Shown: positions 53,701 through 63,429 of the stretch, in pieces
Numbering within the stretch: the stretch's first letter is position 1
How the letters are laid out: every line of letters begins with the position of its first letter
NCBI RefSeq assembly: GCF_030811555.1
Contig: NZ_JAUSQZ010000001.1
Span: forward strand, 6,073,241 to 6,137,240
Source: Kineosporia succinea
GTDB lineage: Bacteria; Actinomycetota; Actinomycetes; Actinomycetales; Kineosporiaceae
DNA length: 64,000 bases
Reading direction: 5' to 3'
Notes under the pieces: model-generated
The model's input: the letters and a program-made list of their open reading frames with translations, nothing else
Told to the model about the DNA's origin: nothing
Databases searched by the model: none
Program-made: the position numbers and the translations under genes

Positions 53701-56086
53701 CCGCGGCCTGCACCGCCTCGGCGAAACGCACGGGCCGGCGCAGGTTGGCGGCCCAGTAGCCGGCGTCCCTCGGCGCCGTGGAACGCGCGTCGGGCAGCGT
53801 GGAGCTGTACAGCGGGATCACCGGCGGGCGGGGCCGCAGGTCCTCCGCGCCGGCACGCACCTGGTCCACCGCCGCGTCCATGTGGGCGGAGTGGAAAGCG
53901 ATGGTCGAGGCCACGGGACGCAGCGTCAGGCCCTGCGCCGTCCACTCGTCCGTGAGGCGCAGCACCGCGTCCCGGTCACCGGACAGCACACTGGCCCCCG
54001 GGTCGGCCGAGATCGCGGCGTCGACCCCCGGGCGGTTGCGCACCCGTCGCTGCAGGTCGCCGAAGGCGAGCGGGGCCATCGCCATCGCGCCCCGGCCCTC
54101 CAACGGCTCGAGCGCGGCGGAACGACGGCACGCGAAACGCGCCGCCTCGTAGAGGTCGAGCGCCCCCGCGGCCACCGCGGCGGCGATCTCCCCGACCGAG
54201 TGCCCGATCACCGCACCGGCCCGCAGACCCCGGCGGTGCCAGACGGCCGTGAGGCCGACCTGCACCGCGAAGGTCAGCGCCTGCACCTCGACCGCGCTCC
54301 ACCCGCCCTCGCGCAGCAGGACCTCCCGCGGCGTCCAGCCCAGTTCCTCGGCGAAGACCCCGGCCAGCGAGTCGATCACCCCGGCGAAGACCGGGTCCTG
54401 CGCCAGCAGGGTGCGGCCCATACCCGGCCACTGGGCCCCGTGGCCGGAGAACACCCACACCGGGCGGGTGCCCTCCTGCGGCGCCCCCGCCGGCGTCTCA
54501 CCGGTCTCCACCCCGCGCGCGGCCCGGTTCTCCGAGACCCGCCGCAGGCCCGCCACCAGCTCCGGCACCGACCCGGCGACGATCCCGGCCCGGTGACTCA
54601 GATGCGAACGGCGGCTGGTCAGCGTGTGGTGCAGCTGCTGCAGATCGGTGTCCGGACGGGCCTCCAGCCAGTCGGCGACCAGACCGGACAGGTCCCGCAG
54701 CCCCGCCTCGGACATCGACGACACCGGGAAGACCTGGGCCCCGGCCGGGGCCGGGGCGGCGACCGGGCCGCCCGCCACCGGGGCCGGGGCCTCCTCCAGC
54801 ACCAGGTGGGCGATGGTCCCGCCCACGCCGTAACTGGAGACGCCGGCCCGGCGCGGGGACTCGCCGCGCTCCCAGTCCAGGGAACGGTCGGCCAGCCGCA
54901 GACCGGCCGCCTGCCAGTCCACCCGGGTGGTCGGCGCGGTGTGCAGCGACGGCGGGATGACCCCGTGACGCAGTGCCATGACGGCCTTGACGACGCCGGT
55001 GATGCCGGAACCGCCCTCCACGTGGCCGACGTTCGGCTTGATCGACCCGATCACGCAGGGCCGCTCCGGTGTGCGCCCGGCCCCGAAGACCTCGGCGATG
55101 GCACTGAGCTCCTCACCGTCGCCGACCGGCGTGCCGGTGCCGTGGGCCTCGACGTAACCGACCGTGGACGGCGAGATCCCGGCCCGGCGGTAGACCTCGC
55201 GCAGCATGTGCGTCTGGGCCGGGCCACTGGGCGCCATGAACCCGTCCGAGCGGCCGTCCTGGAACACGCCGCTTCCCCGGATCAGCGCCAGGACCGGGTC
55301 GCCGGCCGCCTGGGCGTCGGAGAGCCGCTTGAGCACCACCACGGCGGCGCCCTCACCCCGGCCGTAACCGTCGGCGCCGTCGTCGAACGCCTTGCTGCGC
55401 CCGTCCTGCGACAGCGCCCCCGTCCCGTCCAGGGCCACGTTCAGCGTCGGGGTGGAGATGATGTTCATCCCTCCCACGATCGCCAGCGGGATCTCCCCGG
55501 AACGCAGGCTCTGACAGGCGTAGTGCAGCGCGGTCAGCGACCCCGCGCACGCGGTGTCCACCGCCACGCTCGGCCCCCGCAGGTCCAGGAAGTACGACAC
55601 CCGGTTGGCGATCCCGTAGAACGTGGTGCCGTTGACCGCGTAGGCCCCCGTCAGCGGGATGTCCTCCAGCAGCCGGCGACCGTAGTCGTTCGTGTTGGCG
55701 GCGGTGAAGACTCCCGCCTCGGTGCCCCGCAGATCGAACGGCGCCGTCCCCGCGTCCGCCAGCGCCTCCCAGGTCAGCTCCAGCATGAATCTCTGCTGCG
55801 GGTCCAGGTAATCGGCCTCACGGGGCGAGATACCGAAGAACTCGGCGTCGAAACCCTCGATGTCGTCCAGATAGGCGCCCCGCAGGGGGACGTTCCGCAG
55901 GATCGACGTGGCCTGCGGGCTGGTCGCCGCGTAACCCTTCCACCGCTTCTCAGGCATGTCCCGAACGCTGTGCCGTCCCTGGGAGATGAACTCCCACAAC
56001 CGTTCCGGCGAATTCAGGTCGGGGGCGAATCGGCAGCTCATCCCGGTGACGGCGATTGCCTCGCCCGCAGGCTGACCTTCAGTCAC
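50798..56086 (-). CDS. Iterative type I polyketide synthase, KS-AT-DH-KR-ACP (6-MSA/naphthoate synthase type)
   Basis: 1762 residues. KS (10-430) with Cys180 in VDTACAGS, His315 in HGTGT and His355 in NVGHVEG. AT (545-835) with Ser630 in GHSVGE and the malonyl-type AFHS motif near 730. DH (900-1165) with His935 in the HxxxGxxxxP motif. KR (1388-1580) with GGLGALG (1395-1401) and Tyr1548/Asn1552. ACP with Ser1705 in LGMDS. No TE, no PPTase domain. Order and length match bacterial aromatic-acid synthases such as ChlB1 (6-methylsalicylate) and NcsB (naphthoate, neocarzinostatin); orsellinate synthases lack the KR. GTG start with GAGGGAG upstream. Divergent from the aryl-acid ligase. Confidence 0.93.
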   Translation of the reverse strand: MTEGQPAGEAIAVTGMSCRFAPDLNSPERLWEFISQGRHSVRDMPEKRWKGYAATSPQATSILRNVPLRGAYLDDIEGFDAEFFGISPREADYLDPQQRFMLELTWEALADAGTAPFDLRGTEAGVFTAANTNDYGRRLLEDIPLTGAYAVNGTTFYGIANRVSYFLDLRGPSVAVDTACAGSLTALHYACQSLRSGEIPLAIVGGMNIISTPTLNVALDGTGALSQDGRSKAFDDGADGYGRGEGAAVVVLKRLSDAQAAGDPVLALIRGSGVFQDGRSDGFMAPSGPAQTHMLREVYRRAGISPSTVGYVEAHGTGTPVGDGEELSAIAEVFGAGRTPERPCVIGSIKPNVGHVEGGSGITGVVKAVMALRHGVIPPSLHTAPTTRVDWQAAGLRLADRSLDWERGESPRRAGVSSYGVGGTIAHLVLEEAPAPVAGGPVAAPAPAGAQVFPVSSMSEAGLRDLSGLVADWLEARPDTDLQQLHHTLTSRRSHLSHRAGIVAGSVPELVAGLRRVSENRAARGVETGETPAGAPQEGTRPVWVFSGHGAQWPGMGRTLLAQDPVFAGVIDSLAGVFAEELGWTPREVLLREGGWSAVEVQALTFAVQVGLTAVWHRRGLRAGAVIGHSVGEIAAAVAAGALDLYEAARFACRRSAALEPLEGRGAMAMAPLAFGDLQRRVRNRPGVDAAISADPGASVLSGDRDAVLRLTDEWTAQGLTLRPVASTIAFHSAHMDAAVDQVRAGAEDLRPRPPVIPLYSSTLPDARSTAPRDAGYWAANLRRPVRFAEAVQAAVEDGHRLFVEISSHPVVTHSIREALLHHDIDGLAVGTLRRDQDETQALLGALAHLYAQGARVDWPDTGRTPAPVPVPAAAWQHRPYWIFPDDQAQAGLGRGHEPDTHSLLGGQVTISGAPVRRVWQTRLDMDTRPYPLSHGLVGVEVTPAASILNSFAGAAGTGSVVDLTDIVLRTPLAVQPARIVQVIREADQLLLATRLAEDAAGSTGEEWITHSTAVVQTGPQGVSGFLDAASIRPRLPVGSTSRADEMFGRMGVEGYAFPWTMSELRYDEHEQIATLDLLPPPAERAMSWAHVIDGALTISAMVVSPGDATELWMSRTIDRVAWKGEPPARIVVHSTRSPRSPHDSVDVVVATEDGEIVCLATGLRFAAVEHMGSTAVPRELVHEIRWQPVPAEPVASGAPVQVLLVGPAAHTTAWATAFGAAGMPAREVATDAEGRVELPPGALDRPTAVIVAPGHSALGLDDAVTAAWSLTTTVQEVVRATGRSASTRVWALTEGVRSGREAAAVALAPMWGVSRIAAGEHPEIWGGCIDVSPGDTSAATVAHLVRALSGEPAAEDVLSVDAEGISAQRLARLERSADGTALRCSSSGTVLITGGLGALGLEVARWLADRGARRLLLVGREGLPPRSTWAQASPESRPQIDAVLALESSGVSVTVLSLDITDRAAVRRALAPGALGLPPITGIVHAAGVVHDALVDDLDRLALQQVLGPKALGALNLHEMFPPGSLDFFVLFSSCGQFARLTGQAAYAAANSFMDVLAQHRFAAGGEETISIGWTAWRGVGLSQNIEATMLEANLRGLEAVSTAEAFRAWDFGDRFSTPYQAVMRILPTPPGGPRLPMFRDLEVVSDAGGTHDDGAGFDVAALPEDESLDLVLRDVREQVGAELNLDPEAVPLKRPLVELGMDSVMTVALRVRMHRRYGLDLPPTVLWAKPTITALSRHVHDTLRGVEPAEAVSVMSTDGA

Positions 56087-56339
56087 GGTCCATCTCCCTC
56101 TCAGGTCCGATGTCAGACGGGCCGGCGCTCCGCGAAAGGATCTGGCGGCGCGCCACATCTGATGCCCGGCGCGCTCATCCTGCGCCGGGAAACGCCTTTC
56201 GGGCATCTTCACGACTGCCCTCCTGGGGTGGCCCTCGCGCCCCGGGCACCGTCGCGGCAAGTGCGCACCTGACAAGACAGCCGCCCCATCCGGGCGAACT
56301 ACTCTGACGCTCAGGTTCCGAGGGAAGGAATGGTCTACT
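56087..56339. promoter_or_regulatory. Divergent promoter region between the PKS and the aryl-acid ligase
   Basis: 253 bases separating the PKS (minus) from the ligase-halogenase unit (plus). No full StrR box was found by eye. Expected to be the main control point of aryl-acid synthesis. Confidence 0.45.
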
Positions 56340-58025
56340 GTGCAACGCCTTTCGTCGAATTCGGGCGCGCTCGGGGTGCCCTGGCCCCAGGACGCCGCGC
56401 GACGCTACCGGGCCCTGGGCCTGTGGGAGGGCCGGTCGCTGGCCTCCCGGATCACCGAGGCGGCCCGACCCCGGCCCGGCCAGGTGTGCCTGGTGGACGG
56501 CGACGTCCGCATCACCTACGGCGAGCTCATGGCCCGCGCCGACGGACTGGCCGAACGCCTGGCCGGCCGGGGAATGCGCCCCGGCGACCGGGTGGTCGTC
56601 CAGATGCCGAACTGCTGGGAGTTCGTCGTGGTCACCGTGGCCTGCCTGCGCCTCGGCCTGATCCCGGTCTGGAGCCTCATGCAGTTCCGCCGCTCCGAGC
56701 TCGCGGGCGTCGTGGACCGCGCCCAGGCGCGGGCCCTCGTCGTGATGGACCACCACCACGGCTTCGACCACGAGCAGCTGGCCCACGAGGTGGCCGCCGG
56801 CTCCGGCACGCTGGAGCACGTCCTGGTCGCGGGAACACCGTCACGGCCCGCGAGTCTCGACCTGCGTTCACTGCTCGGGCCCGCCGCCGACCCGGCGGCC
56901 GCGGCCGCCCGCCTGGACGCCCAGGACCCGGGCGGCTCCTCGGTGGCGACGCTGTTGCTGTCGGGCGGAACCACCGGCGTCCCCAAACTCATCGCCCGCA
57001 CCAACGACGACCTCGGCTACATGATGCGGGAAGCGCTGCGCGTGTGCGGTTTCGGGCCGGACACCGTGCTCCTGTGCCTGCTGCCGGTCGCCCACGGCTT
57101 CACCAACCTCGGGCCCGGCCTCCTGGGCACGCTGATCGCGGGCGGCCGGGTGGTGATGGCGCGCTCGCCCTCCCCGGAGCTGGTCTTCGGCCTGATCGAG
57201 CGGGAACGCGTGACCGCGGCGGCGGCGGTCCCGGCGGTCGTGGACACCTGGGTCCGGGCCCACCGCGACGAGGGCACCGCCGACCTCTCCTCGCTGCGGC
57301 TGCTGCAGGTGGGGGCCGCGAAGCTGCACCCCGGCCCGGCCGCGCGGATCGGCCCGGTGCTGGGCGCACGCCTGCAGCAGGTGTTCGGCATGGGGGAGGG
57401 CCTGCTGTGCATGACCCGGCCCGGCGACCCCGACGACGTGGTGATGAACACCCAGGGGCGTCCGGTCTCACCCCACGACGAGGTGCGGATCGTGGACGAG
57501 GAGGGGCTCCCCGTGCCGGACGGTGAGGGTGGCCTCCTGCTGACCCGGGGCCCGTACACCCCGGTCGGCTACTACGACGACCCGGTGCGCACCGCGGAGT
57601 TCTACCCCTCCGGGTGGTACGTCACCGGTGACCTGGTGCGCCGCGCCCCCGGAGGCAACCTGGTCGTCCTGGGCCGGCAGAAGGACCTGATCAACCGGGG
57701 CGGGGAGAAGATCGACGCGGCCGAGATCGAGGAACTGGTCGGGCAACTCGACGGCGTGCGCGAGGTGGCCGCCGTCGCCGTGCCGGACGAGCGCCTGGGC
57801 GAGGCCCTGTGTCTGTACCTGGTGCCGGAGCCGGGCAGCGAGCCGTCCCTCGACGACGTGCGCGCGTTCATGACGGCCCACGAGGTCGCCCGGTTCAAGC
57901 TGCCGGCCCGGATGGTCGTCGTGCCGCACCTGCCGCGCACCGCCATCGGCAAGATCGACAAGCGGGCCCTGGGCCGCGAGAGCACCTCTGTCCCCGACGG
58001 GTCGCCCGGCCCGGCGGCAGCCTGA
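56340..58025 (+). CDS. Aryl-acid adenylating enzyme (AMP/CoA ligase, DhbE/NcsB2-like)
   Basis: 561 residues of the ANL superfamily. Phosphate loop [11 protein letters not shown] (about 206-216), [11 protein letters not shown] in the aryl-ligase wording, [11 protein letters not shown], and the catalytic Lys in IGKIDKR (near 540). It belongs with 2,3-dihydroxybenzoate/salicylate-AMP ligases. At the substrate pocket it reads AHGF where DhbE-like enzymes have AHNY, so the Asn that contacts the ortho-hydroxyl is replaced by Gly. Likely activates the PKS-made aryl acid for transfer. GTG start; an 18-base gap to the halogenase. Confidence 0.88.
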   Translation: MQRLSSNSGALGVPWPQDAARRYRALGLWEGRSLASRITEAARPRPGQVCLVDGDVRITYGELMARADGLAERLAGRGMRPGDRVVVQMPNCWEFVVVTVACLRLGLIPVWSLMQFRRSELAGVVDRAQARALVVMDHHHGFDHEQLAHEVAAGSGTLEHVLVAGTPSRPASLDLRSLLGPAADPAAAAARLDAQDPGGSSVATLLLSGGTTGVPKLIARTNDDLGYMMREALRVCGFGPDTVLLCLLPVAHGFTNLGPGLLGTLIAGGRVVMARSPSPELVFGLIERERVTAAAAVPAVVDTWVRAHRDEGTADLSSLRLLQVGAAKLHPGPAARIGPVLGARLQQVFGMGEGLLCMTRPGDPDDVVMNTQGRPVSPHDEVRIVDEEGLPVPDGEGGLLLTRGPYTPVGYYDDPVRTAEFYPSGWYVTGDLVRRAPGGNLVVLGRQKDLINRGGEKIDAAEIEELVGQLDGVREVAAVAVPDERLGEALCLYLVPEPGSEPSLDDVRAFMTAHEVARFKLPARMVVVPHLPRTAIGKIDKRALGRESTSVPDGSPGPAAA

Positions 58026-58043
58026 CGCACGAGGAGAACAGAC

Positions 58044-59609
58044 GTGACCGAGCAGATTCGCAGGATCCTGATCGTCGGCGGTGGCACTGCGGGCTGGCTC
58101 TCGGCGGCCTACCTGAACCGGGCCTTCGGCGAGAAGGTCGAGATCACGCTGGTGGAGTCGCCCCGGATCCCCCGGATCGGCGTCGGCGAGGCCACGGTGC
58201 CGACGCTGCGCACGACGTTCAGCTTCCTGGGGATGGAGGAGTCGGACTGGATGCCGAAGACCCAGGCGGCCTTCAAGTCCGCCGTCCGCTTCAACGACTG
58301 GCGCAAGCCGGCCGCGGGGCAGTCGCGGCACGTCTACTACCACCCGTTCTTCACCGTCCCCGAACCGCCGGTCCCGTACTTCGAGAAGCCGTTCCACAAG
58401 CGGTTCGGGCGCGGTGTCTCGATGGCCCACTTCTGGCTGAAGGCCCACCTGGAGGGGGACACCCGGGTCCGCGACACCTTCGGTGACGCCGGCATGGCCC
58501 TGCAGCACCTGTGTGAGCTGAACAAGGCACCCAAGCCCCTGCCGGGTTCGGAGGAGGCCGACCCCGGCTTCCGCTACGCCTACCACTTCGACGCGGCGCT
58601 CATCGCGCAGTACCTGGCGGAACTGGCCGGGTCCCGGGGGGTTCGACGGGTCCTGGCCGATGTGCGCGACGTGAGGGTGGACGAGCACGGCGTCATCGAG
58701 CACGTCGTGATCGAGGACGGCAGCGTCCTGACCGCCGACCTCTACCTCGACTGCACCGGTTTCCGGGGGCTGCTGATCAACCAGGCCCTCAAGGAGCCGT
58801 TCGTCAGCGCGTCGGAGTACCTGCTGTGCGACTCCGCGGTGGCGATGCCCGCCGCCCACAAGCCGGGTGACCTGGCCCCCTACACCTCGGCGACCGCCCG
58901 CGACAACGGCTGGATCTGGGAGATCCCGCTGCTCGACCGGGAGGGCACCGGCTACGTCTACTCCAGCCGGCACACCGGGCCGGACGAGGCGGAGAAACAC
59001 CTGCGCGACTACCTGGGCGAGCGCGCCCACGACGTTGAGGCCAACCACATCCGGATGCGGGTCGGGCACAACCGCCGCTCGTGGGTCGGGAACTGTGTCG
59101 CGGTCGGTCTTTCCAGCTGTTTCGTGGAGCCGCTGGAATCCACGACCATCGCCCTGATCGAGTACCAGCTGGCGCTTCTGGTGCTGCACTTCCCCGACCG
59201 GCACGACAACGAACTGCGCCGGGGGCGTTACAACGACCTGATGGTCGACGCGTTCGAGGACCTGCGCGACTTCATCGTCATGCACTACACGCTGACCGAC
59301 CGGGACGACACCGAGTTCTGGACCGACGTGCGCAAGGCCCCGATCCCCGAGAGCCTGAGCCGGAAGTTCGCCGAGTACGCCCGCAGCGTGATCATTCCGG
59401 ACGGCAGCCAGCTGCGGCTGTTCGAGACCCGCAGCCTGTGGGCGATCCTGTCGGGCATGGGTTTCCCCTTCACCCAGGCGCCACCGGCCGTCGAGATGAT
59501 GGACGACGCGGCGGCCTGGGAGATGCTCGCCCAGATCGACCGGGAGCGCGAGCAGTACGGACGCAGTCTGCCCGGCCACCGTGAGTACCTGCAGTCCCAG
59601 CGGGGCTGA
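58044..59609 (+). CDS. Flavin-dependent halogenase (tryptophan-halogenase family)
   Basis: 521 residues. FAD motif GGGTAGWLSA (12-21), then IGVGEATVPT, and the halogenase signature GWIWEIP (about 289-295) that blocks monooxygenation. Full length for this family. It needs a separate flavin reductase, not obvious nearby. Because it is coupled to the aryl-acid ligase and divergent from the PKS, the likely substrate is the aryl acid (or its activated form) rather than free tryptophan. AGGAG precedes the GTG. A strong terminator follows. Confidence 0.92.
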   Translation: MTEQIRRILIVGGGTAGWLSAAYLNRAFGEKVEITLVESPRIPRIGVGEATVPTLRTTFSFLGMEESDWMPKTQAAFKSAVRFNDWRKPAAGQSRHVYYHPFFTVPEPPVPYFEKPFHKRFGRGVSMAHFWLKAHLEGDTRVRDTFGDAGMALQHLCELNKAPKPLPGSEEADPGFRYAYHFDAALIAQYLAELAGSRGVRRVLADVRDVRVDEHGVIEHVVIEDGSVLTADLYLDCTGFRGLLINQALKEPFVSASEYLLCDSAVAMPAAHKPGDLAPYTSATARDNGWIWEIPLLDREGTGYVYSSRHTGPDEAEKHLRDYLGERAHDVEANHIRMRVGHNRRSWVGNCVAVGLSSCFVEPLESTTIALIEYQLALLVLHFPDRHDNELRRGRYNDLMVDAFEDLRDFIVMHYTLTDRDDTEFWTDVRKAPIPESLSRKFAEYARSVIIPDGSQLRLFETRSLWAILSGMGFPFTQAPPAVEMMDDAAAWEMLAQIDREREQYGRSLPGHREYLQSQRG

Positions 59610-59620
59610 GTCACCGACGA

Positions 59621-59660
59621 GAAGAGGGGCGGGGCCGCGACCGCGGCCCCGCCCCTCTTC
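59621..59660. terminator. Strong hairpin terminator
   Basis: Perfect 19-bp arms (59621-59639 and 59642-59660) with a 2-base loop, 11 bases after the halogenase stop and between convergent genes. Confidence 0.8.
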
Positions 59661-59685
59661 GCTCGAACCACCCGCCGGGACGGAC

Positions 59686-60975
59686 TCAGTCGTCCGGCCC
59701 GGCGGCCCGCGGGTACGGGCTGCCCCCGACCCGCCGGGCCGTGGCGACGAGCTCGGCGTTGGCCCGCCGCATCGCGTCCAGCACCTCCCGGTCGCCGCCG
59801 GGAGCCGTGCGCTGCAGACCGAACAGCACGCTGTACGGGTCGGCGGCCCGGGCCACCCCGGGGGCCTCCAGCCGGTGCGTGGGGAACGCGTAGAGCAGGA
59901 TCGATCCGCCGGCGCCGAGCAGGGATCCGCTCAGGCCGTCGAGGGTCCGCCGGACGATCGCGGCCGCGTGCCGGCCCGGCAGGACGACCGTGCAGCGGGG
60001 ATGCCGGCGGTGCCAGCTCCCGTCGGCCCGCTGCTGTTGCTCGACGGCGTCGAACCGGAAGAGCCAGTCCGGGAAGGGCGTGACCCGGACGTCGTCCAGC
60101 TCGCCGCCGAGATCGCTGACCAGTTCCCCGGCGGCGACGTCCAGGTCCAGCTCGTCGTCCAGGTCGAGGTCGAGCAGGGCGTCGGTGGTGAACCGCCAGC
60201 CGTCACCGGTGCGGCGGACCATGCCCTCGAGGTGCGTGAACCGGCCGTCGAGAGCCCGGAACTGGCTCTGGAGAGCAGCTTCCGGGCTGTCGTGGCCCAG
60301 GCGCAGCCACAGCCGCCGGGAGGGCGCGCGCCGCAGCGGCAGGACGGCGCGGGTGATGATGCCGTGACGGCCGCTGCCCCCACGGACCGCGTCGAACAGA
60401 TCCGGGTGGGTCTGGGCCGAGCAGGTGACGAGTTCGCCCGCCGGCGTGACCACCTCGAGCTCGCGCACGGTGTCGGCCTGACTGCCGAAATGCTGGGTGG
60501 CGCCACTGAACCCACCGGCCGCCAGCGTCCCCCCGACCGTCAGGCCGAGGTAGTCGGGCAGGACCGGGGGGATGAGCCCGCCGGGCAGGGTGTGCCCGAC
60601 GACGTCCCGCCACCGGGCACCGGCCCGGGCGCTCAGCAGGTGCTCCCCGCGCGGGTCGACGTACGACTCGACGGATGACAGGTGCCGGGTGTCGACGACG
60701 ATGCCGCCCGGGGCCAGGCACAGCCCCTCGGTGGAGTGCCCGGCCCCCCGGGGGACCACCGGGACCCCGTGGTCGTGGGCGAGGCGGCAGACCTGGGCCA
60801 GCTGGTGCGGCCCGGCCGGCCGCACCACCGCCAGGGGACGCCGACGGTACAGCCGGCCGAAGTCCGTCGAGGCCTCGGCCAGGTCGGACAGCCGGGTCAC
60901 GACCCGGGGGCCGAGGATCCGGTCCAGTTCGGGCAGCACGGGAACGGCGAGCGGGACGACCGGGTGACGTGTCAT
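59686..60975 (-). CDS. FAD-linked oxidase (PCMH-type, cytokinin-dehydrogenase-like)
   Basis: 429 residues. The FAD_binding_4 domain occupies about 40-220; RGAGHSTEG places His80 at the position that in cytokinin dehydrogenases carries covalent FAD. GGTLAAGGFSGATQHFG and RGGSGRHGIITRAVLPL are further family signatures, and the C-terminal half matches the cytokinin-binding-type substrate domain. Such oxidases dehydrogenate C-N, C-O or C-C bonds and occur as tailoring enzymes. ATG at 60975 preferred over the GTG at 60993, but evidence is thin. Third gene of a three-gene minus-strand operon. Confidence 0.83.
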   Translation of the reverse strand: MTRHPVVPLAVPVLPELDRILGPRVVTRLSDLAEASTDFGRLYRRRPLAVVRPAGPHQLAQVCRLAHDHGVPVVPRGAGHSTEGLCLAPGGIVVDTRHLSSVESYVDPRGEHLLSARAGARWRDVVGHTLPGGLIPPVLPDYLGLTVGGTLAAGGFSGATQHFGSQADTVRELEVVTPAGELVTCSAQTHPDLFDAVRGGSGRHGIITRAVLPLRRAPSRRLWLRLGHDSPEAALQSQFRALDGRFTHLEGMVRRTGDGWRFTTDALLDLDLDDELDLDVAAGELVSDLGGELDDVRVTPFPDWLFRFDAVEQQQRADGSWHRRHPRCTVVLPGRHAAAIVRRTLDGLSGSLLGAGGSILLYAFPTHRLEAPGVARAADPYSVLFGLQRTAPGGDREVLDAMRRANAELVATARRVGGSPYPRAAGPDD

Positions 60976-61006
60976 CCCGGCCGCCCCGCCCACCGTGGGC
61001 CGATGA

Positions 61007-61864
61007 TCATCCGGCGAAGAACTCCATCAGGTTGGGAGCCCACGCCACCTGGTCGAACAGGTGGTCGAAGCCCTCCCGGACCAGGAGTTCCGCGGTCGGG
61101 ATCTCCTCGACCAGGCGCGCGCACGCCTCGTGGATCTCCTTCACCCCGATGGTCCCGCTCATCACCAGCGTCGGCACCGTGATCCGCCGGACCTCCTCGT
61201 AGGGGATCTCCAGGTGCCGGCAGCCGATCAGCGCGTCGTAGTACGCGGAGGGAGCCATCGACTCGAAGGCCGCCCACGCCGGGTGGCTCTTGAACGCCTC
61301 GATGTTCTCCGGCTTGACGAAACTGGCGATGTCCCGGGCGAAGACGGTGACGATCTCCGTCCTGTCGTCCTGGTCCACCAGCTCGCGCAGGTGATCCAGG
61401 TCGTTCTCACTGGTGCGCCACGACCAGTAGGGCGGCTCGTACACGGCGAGTTTGCGCATCGGCACGCCGCGGGCGGCGGCGAGCACCGAGATCACCCCGC
61501 CGGTGCAGTTCCCGAAGACGTGCGCCGGCTCGCCGACCGCCCCCAGAACGGCCTTGAGGTCGTCGATCTCGGCCTCGATCGACCAGGTGTCCAGGTCGCC
61601 GAGGTCGCTGTCCCCGCGTCCGCGCCGGTCGTAGTTGACCACCGTGAACTCGGAGGCCATGCTCGTGGCCAGGGGCGTGAACATGACGCGGTCGTTGAGA
61701 CCGGCGCCGACCACGACCACCGGCGGCCCGGAACCGATGCGCTCGAACGCGATCCGGGTGCCGTCCCGCGAGGTCACCTTCTCCACGACCCGGCCCTCGA
61801 GCTGGTCGAAGTCGTCGTCGAGGTGGATCACGCGGCCGTCGTAGGATTCCTTGTCCGTCGTCAT
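61007..61864 (-). CDS. Alpha/beta hydrolase with Cys at the nucleophile position
   Basis: 285 residues. A 25-residue N-terminal extension, VVVVGAGLNDRV oxyanion region, NYDRRGRGDSD, then FGNCTGG at the nucleophile elbow: Cys120 stands where Ser is normal. EGFDHLFDQ provides the likely catalytic His268. Similar to the actinobacterial group of small hydrolases near antibiotic clusters. Start overlaps the P450 stop by 4 bases (ATGA), so it is translationally coupled. It could be a thiol hydrolase, a cyclase or a non-hydrolytic fold. Confidence 0.82.
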   Translation of the reverse strand: MTTDKESYDGRVIHLDDDFDQLEGRVVEKVTSRDGTRIAFERIGSGPPVVVVGAGLNDRVMFTPLATSMASEFTVVNYDRRGRGDSDLGDLDTWSIEAEIDDLKAVLGAVGEPAHVFGNCTGGVISVLAAARGVPMRKLAVYEPPYWSWRTSENDLDHLRELVDQDDRTEIVTVFARDIASFVKPENIEAFKSHPAWAAFESMAPSAYYDALIGCRHLEIPYEEVRRITVPTLVMSGTIGVKEIHEACARLVEEIPTAELLVREGFDHLFDQVAWAPNLMEFFAG

Positions 61865-63111
61865 ACGAGCGCTCCCACGGGTGCCCCCTCCAGGTAGACC
61901 GGCACCTCGGCGTGGCCGTTGACCACGAAGCTGCCCTGGCCCACCAGGTCGTCCTTGGGGACAGCCAGGGCGATGTCCGGGAAACGCTCGAACAGGGCCG
62001 GGATCCCGGTCATCCAGGCGCTCTTGGCGAGCCGGGCGCCGAGGCAGTAGTGCACCCCGAACCCGAACGACAGGTGGGTCTTGTCCTCGCGGTTCACGTC
62101 GAACTCGTTCTTGGTGTCGCCGTGGTTCTTCGGGTCACGCCCGATACCGGCGAAGTCGACGAGCATGACGTCTCCCTTGGACACCTGGTGCCCGCCGATC
62201 TCGACGTCCTGGGTCGCGAACCGGAACGGCAGGTGCGCCACCGGGGACTCGACCCGGAGGGTCTCCTCGAACACGTCGTCCCACGAGACCGCGCCGGACC
62301 GCACGTCCGCCAGCAGTTTCGGGTCGTTCATGAGCGCGACCGAGGCGTGGGCCAGGGCGTTGACCAGGGTCTCCGAACCGGCCCCGAGGAGCAGGTGGAG
62401 CGTCCCGATCATCTCCGAGTCGCTGAGGGCCGAGCCGTCCTCGTTCTTCGCGGCGATCATCCCCGAGGTCAGGTCGTCGCCCGGGTTGGCGCGCTTGTAG
62501 GCGACCAGCTCGGTGATGGCGTCCTGCCACTGCTCGAGGTTGGCCTCGGCCACGTCGCTGGAGATCCGGGTGTCGATGTTCTTGTGGCCGCCGGCCAGCA
62601 CGTCGGCGCGGCGCTCCTCCGGGACGCCGAACAGGTCGCACATGAGCCGGGTGGGCAGCTCCATGTGGAACAGGCCCTTGAGGTCCACCACCGTGCCGGG
62701 TTCCTGAGCCGCCAGGTTGTCGAGCAGCTCACCGACCGTCGCCTCGATCTTCGGCTTCATGGCGTCGACCCGGCGCTGGGTGAACGCGCGCAGCAGCAGG
62801 CTCCGCAGCCGGGCGTGGTCGGCGCCGTCCTGGGTCGCCATCGTGTCCATGGCCGCCCACGTGATCAGGGGCCAGCCGTTGGAGATCTCGCCCCGGATGT
62901 ACTCCGGCCAGCTCTTGCGCGGGTTCTTGGACCACAGTTCCTGGTTGCCCATGATGGCCTTGCCGAGCTCGTAGTCGTGCACCGACCACGCGAGCACGCC
63001 GTCGGGCAGCTCGACCCGGGCGATGGGCCCCTGGTCGCGCAGCTTGTCGGTCTCCCCATGGGTGTCGGCGCCATCGGGGTCCAGAACGTACGGGCACACA
63101 CTGGCAGACAT
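61861..63111 (-). CDS. Cytochrome P450 (CYP105/107-like)
   Basis: 416 residues. I-helix GAGSET (243-248), ExxR as ETLR (283-286), heme motif FGFGVHYCLG with Cys356. Wording (DGADHARLRSLLLRAFT) is typical of soluble actinobacterial P450s that need external ferredoxin. The start ATG at 63111 has GGAGG 8 bases upstream; the frame is open further but unsupported. First gene of an operon with the hydrolase and the FAD oxidase. Probable tailoring oxidation, substrate unknown. Confidence 0.9.
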   Translation of the reverse strand: MSASVCPYVLDPDGADTHGETDKLRDQGPIARVELPDGVLAWSVHDYELGKAIMGNQELWSKNPRKSWPEYIRGEISNGWPLITWAAMDTMATQDGADHARLRSLLLRAFTQRRVDAMKPKIEATVGELLDNLAAQEPGTVVDLKGLFHMELPTRLMCDLFGVPEERRADVLAGGHKNIDTRISSDVAEANLEQWQDAITELVAYKRANPGDDLTSGMIAAKNEDGSALSDSEMIGTLHLLLGAGSETLVNALAHASVALMNDPKLLADVRSGAVSWDDVFEETLRVESPVAHLPFRFATQDVEIGGHQVSKGDVMLVDFAGIGRDPKNHGDTKNEFDVNREDKTHLSFGFGVHYCLGARLAKSAWMTGIPALFERFPDIALAVPKDDLVGQGSFVVNGHAEVPVYLEGAPVGALV

Positions 63112-63429
63112 CGTCACGACCTCCACAGCCGTTGATTTCGGTTCGCCGGAAGATACGAGCACACCGCCCGACTCCCGCCGCCCACGCTAGGCAGCGGGCC
63201 CGGCACGGGTCTTCCTCTGGCTTGCGCACTCTCGTTCGCTGAGGCCACCCGGGTCCCGGGGCGTGAGAGCGCACGGCAGGAGGCGGCCGGGGTGCGGGGA
63301 CCGGGTCGAGACTGTCGTCAGGGCCGGCGTCCCGCACGTGGGCCCGCCGGCATTCCGAGCCGGAGCAGAGTCCGGAGCGGAGAGCCGCATCACGAAGCCG
63401 GATCACCAAGCCGACCAGGGACGGGTTGC
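63112..63429. promoter_or_regulatory. Divergent promoter region at the right end
   Basis: 318 bases between the P450 operon (minus) and the DUF5987-like gene (plus). No gene seen, and no clear operator. Confidence 0.4.

Noticed and set aside
50798-56086. Reading the large PKS as the enediyne synthase PKSE
   Set aside because: PKSE has KS-AT-ACP-KR-DH-PPTase. Here the order is KS-AT-DH-KR-ACP, the ACP is at the very end and no PPTase domain follows.
52814-56272. 1152-codon open frame on the plus strand across the PKS
   Set aside because: Antisense shadow of a GC-rich coding sequence: no domain, low-complexity Arg/Gly/His-rich product, no ribosome site.
57468-59579. 703-codon open frame on the minus strand across ligase and halogenase
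   Set aside because: Antisense shadow; the plus-strand genes have unmistakable motifs.
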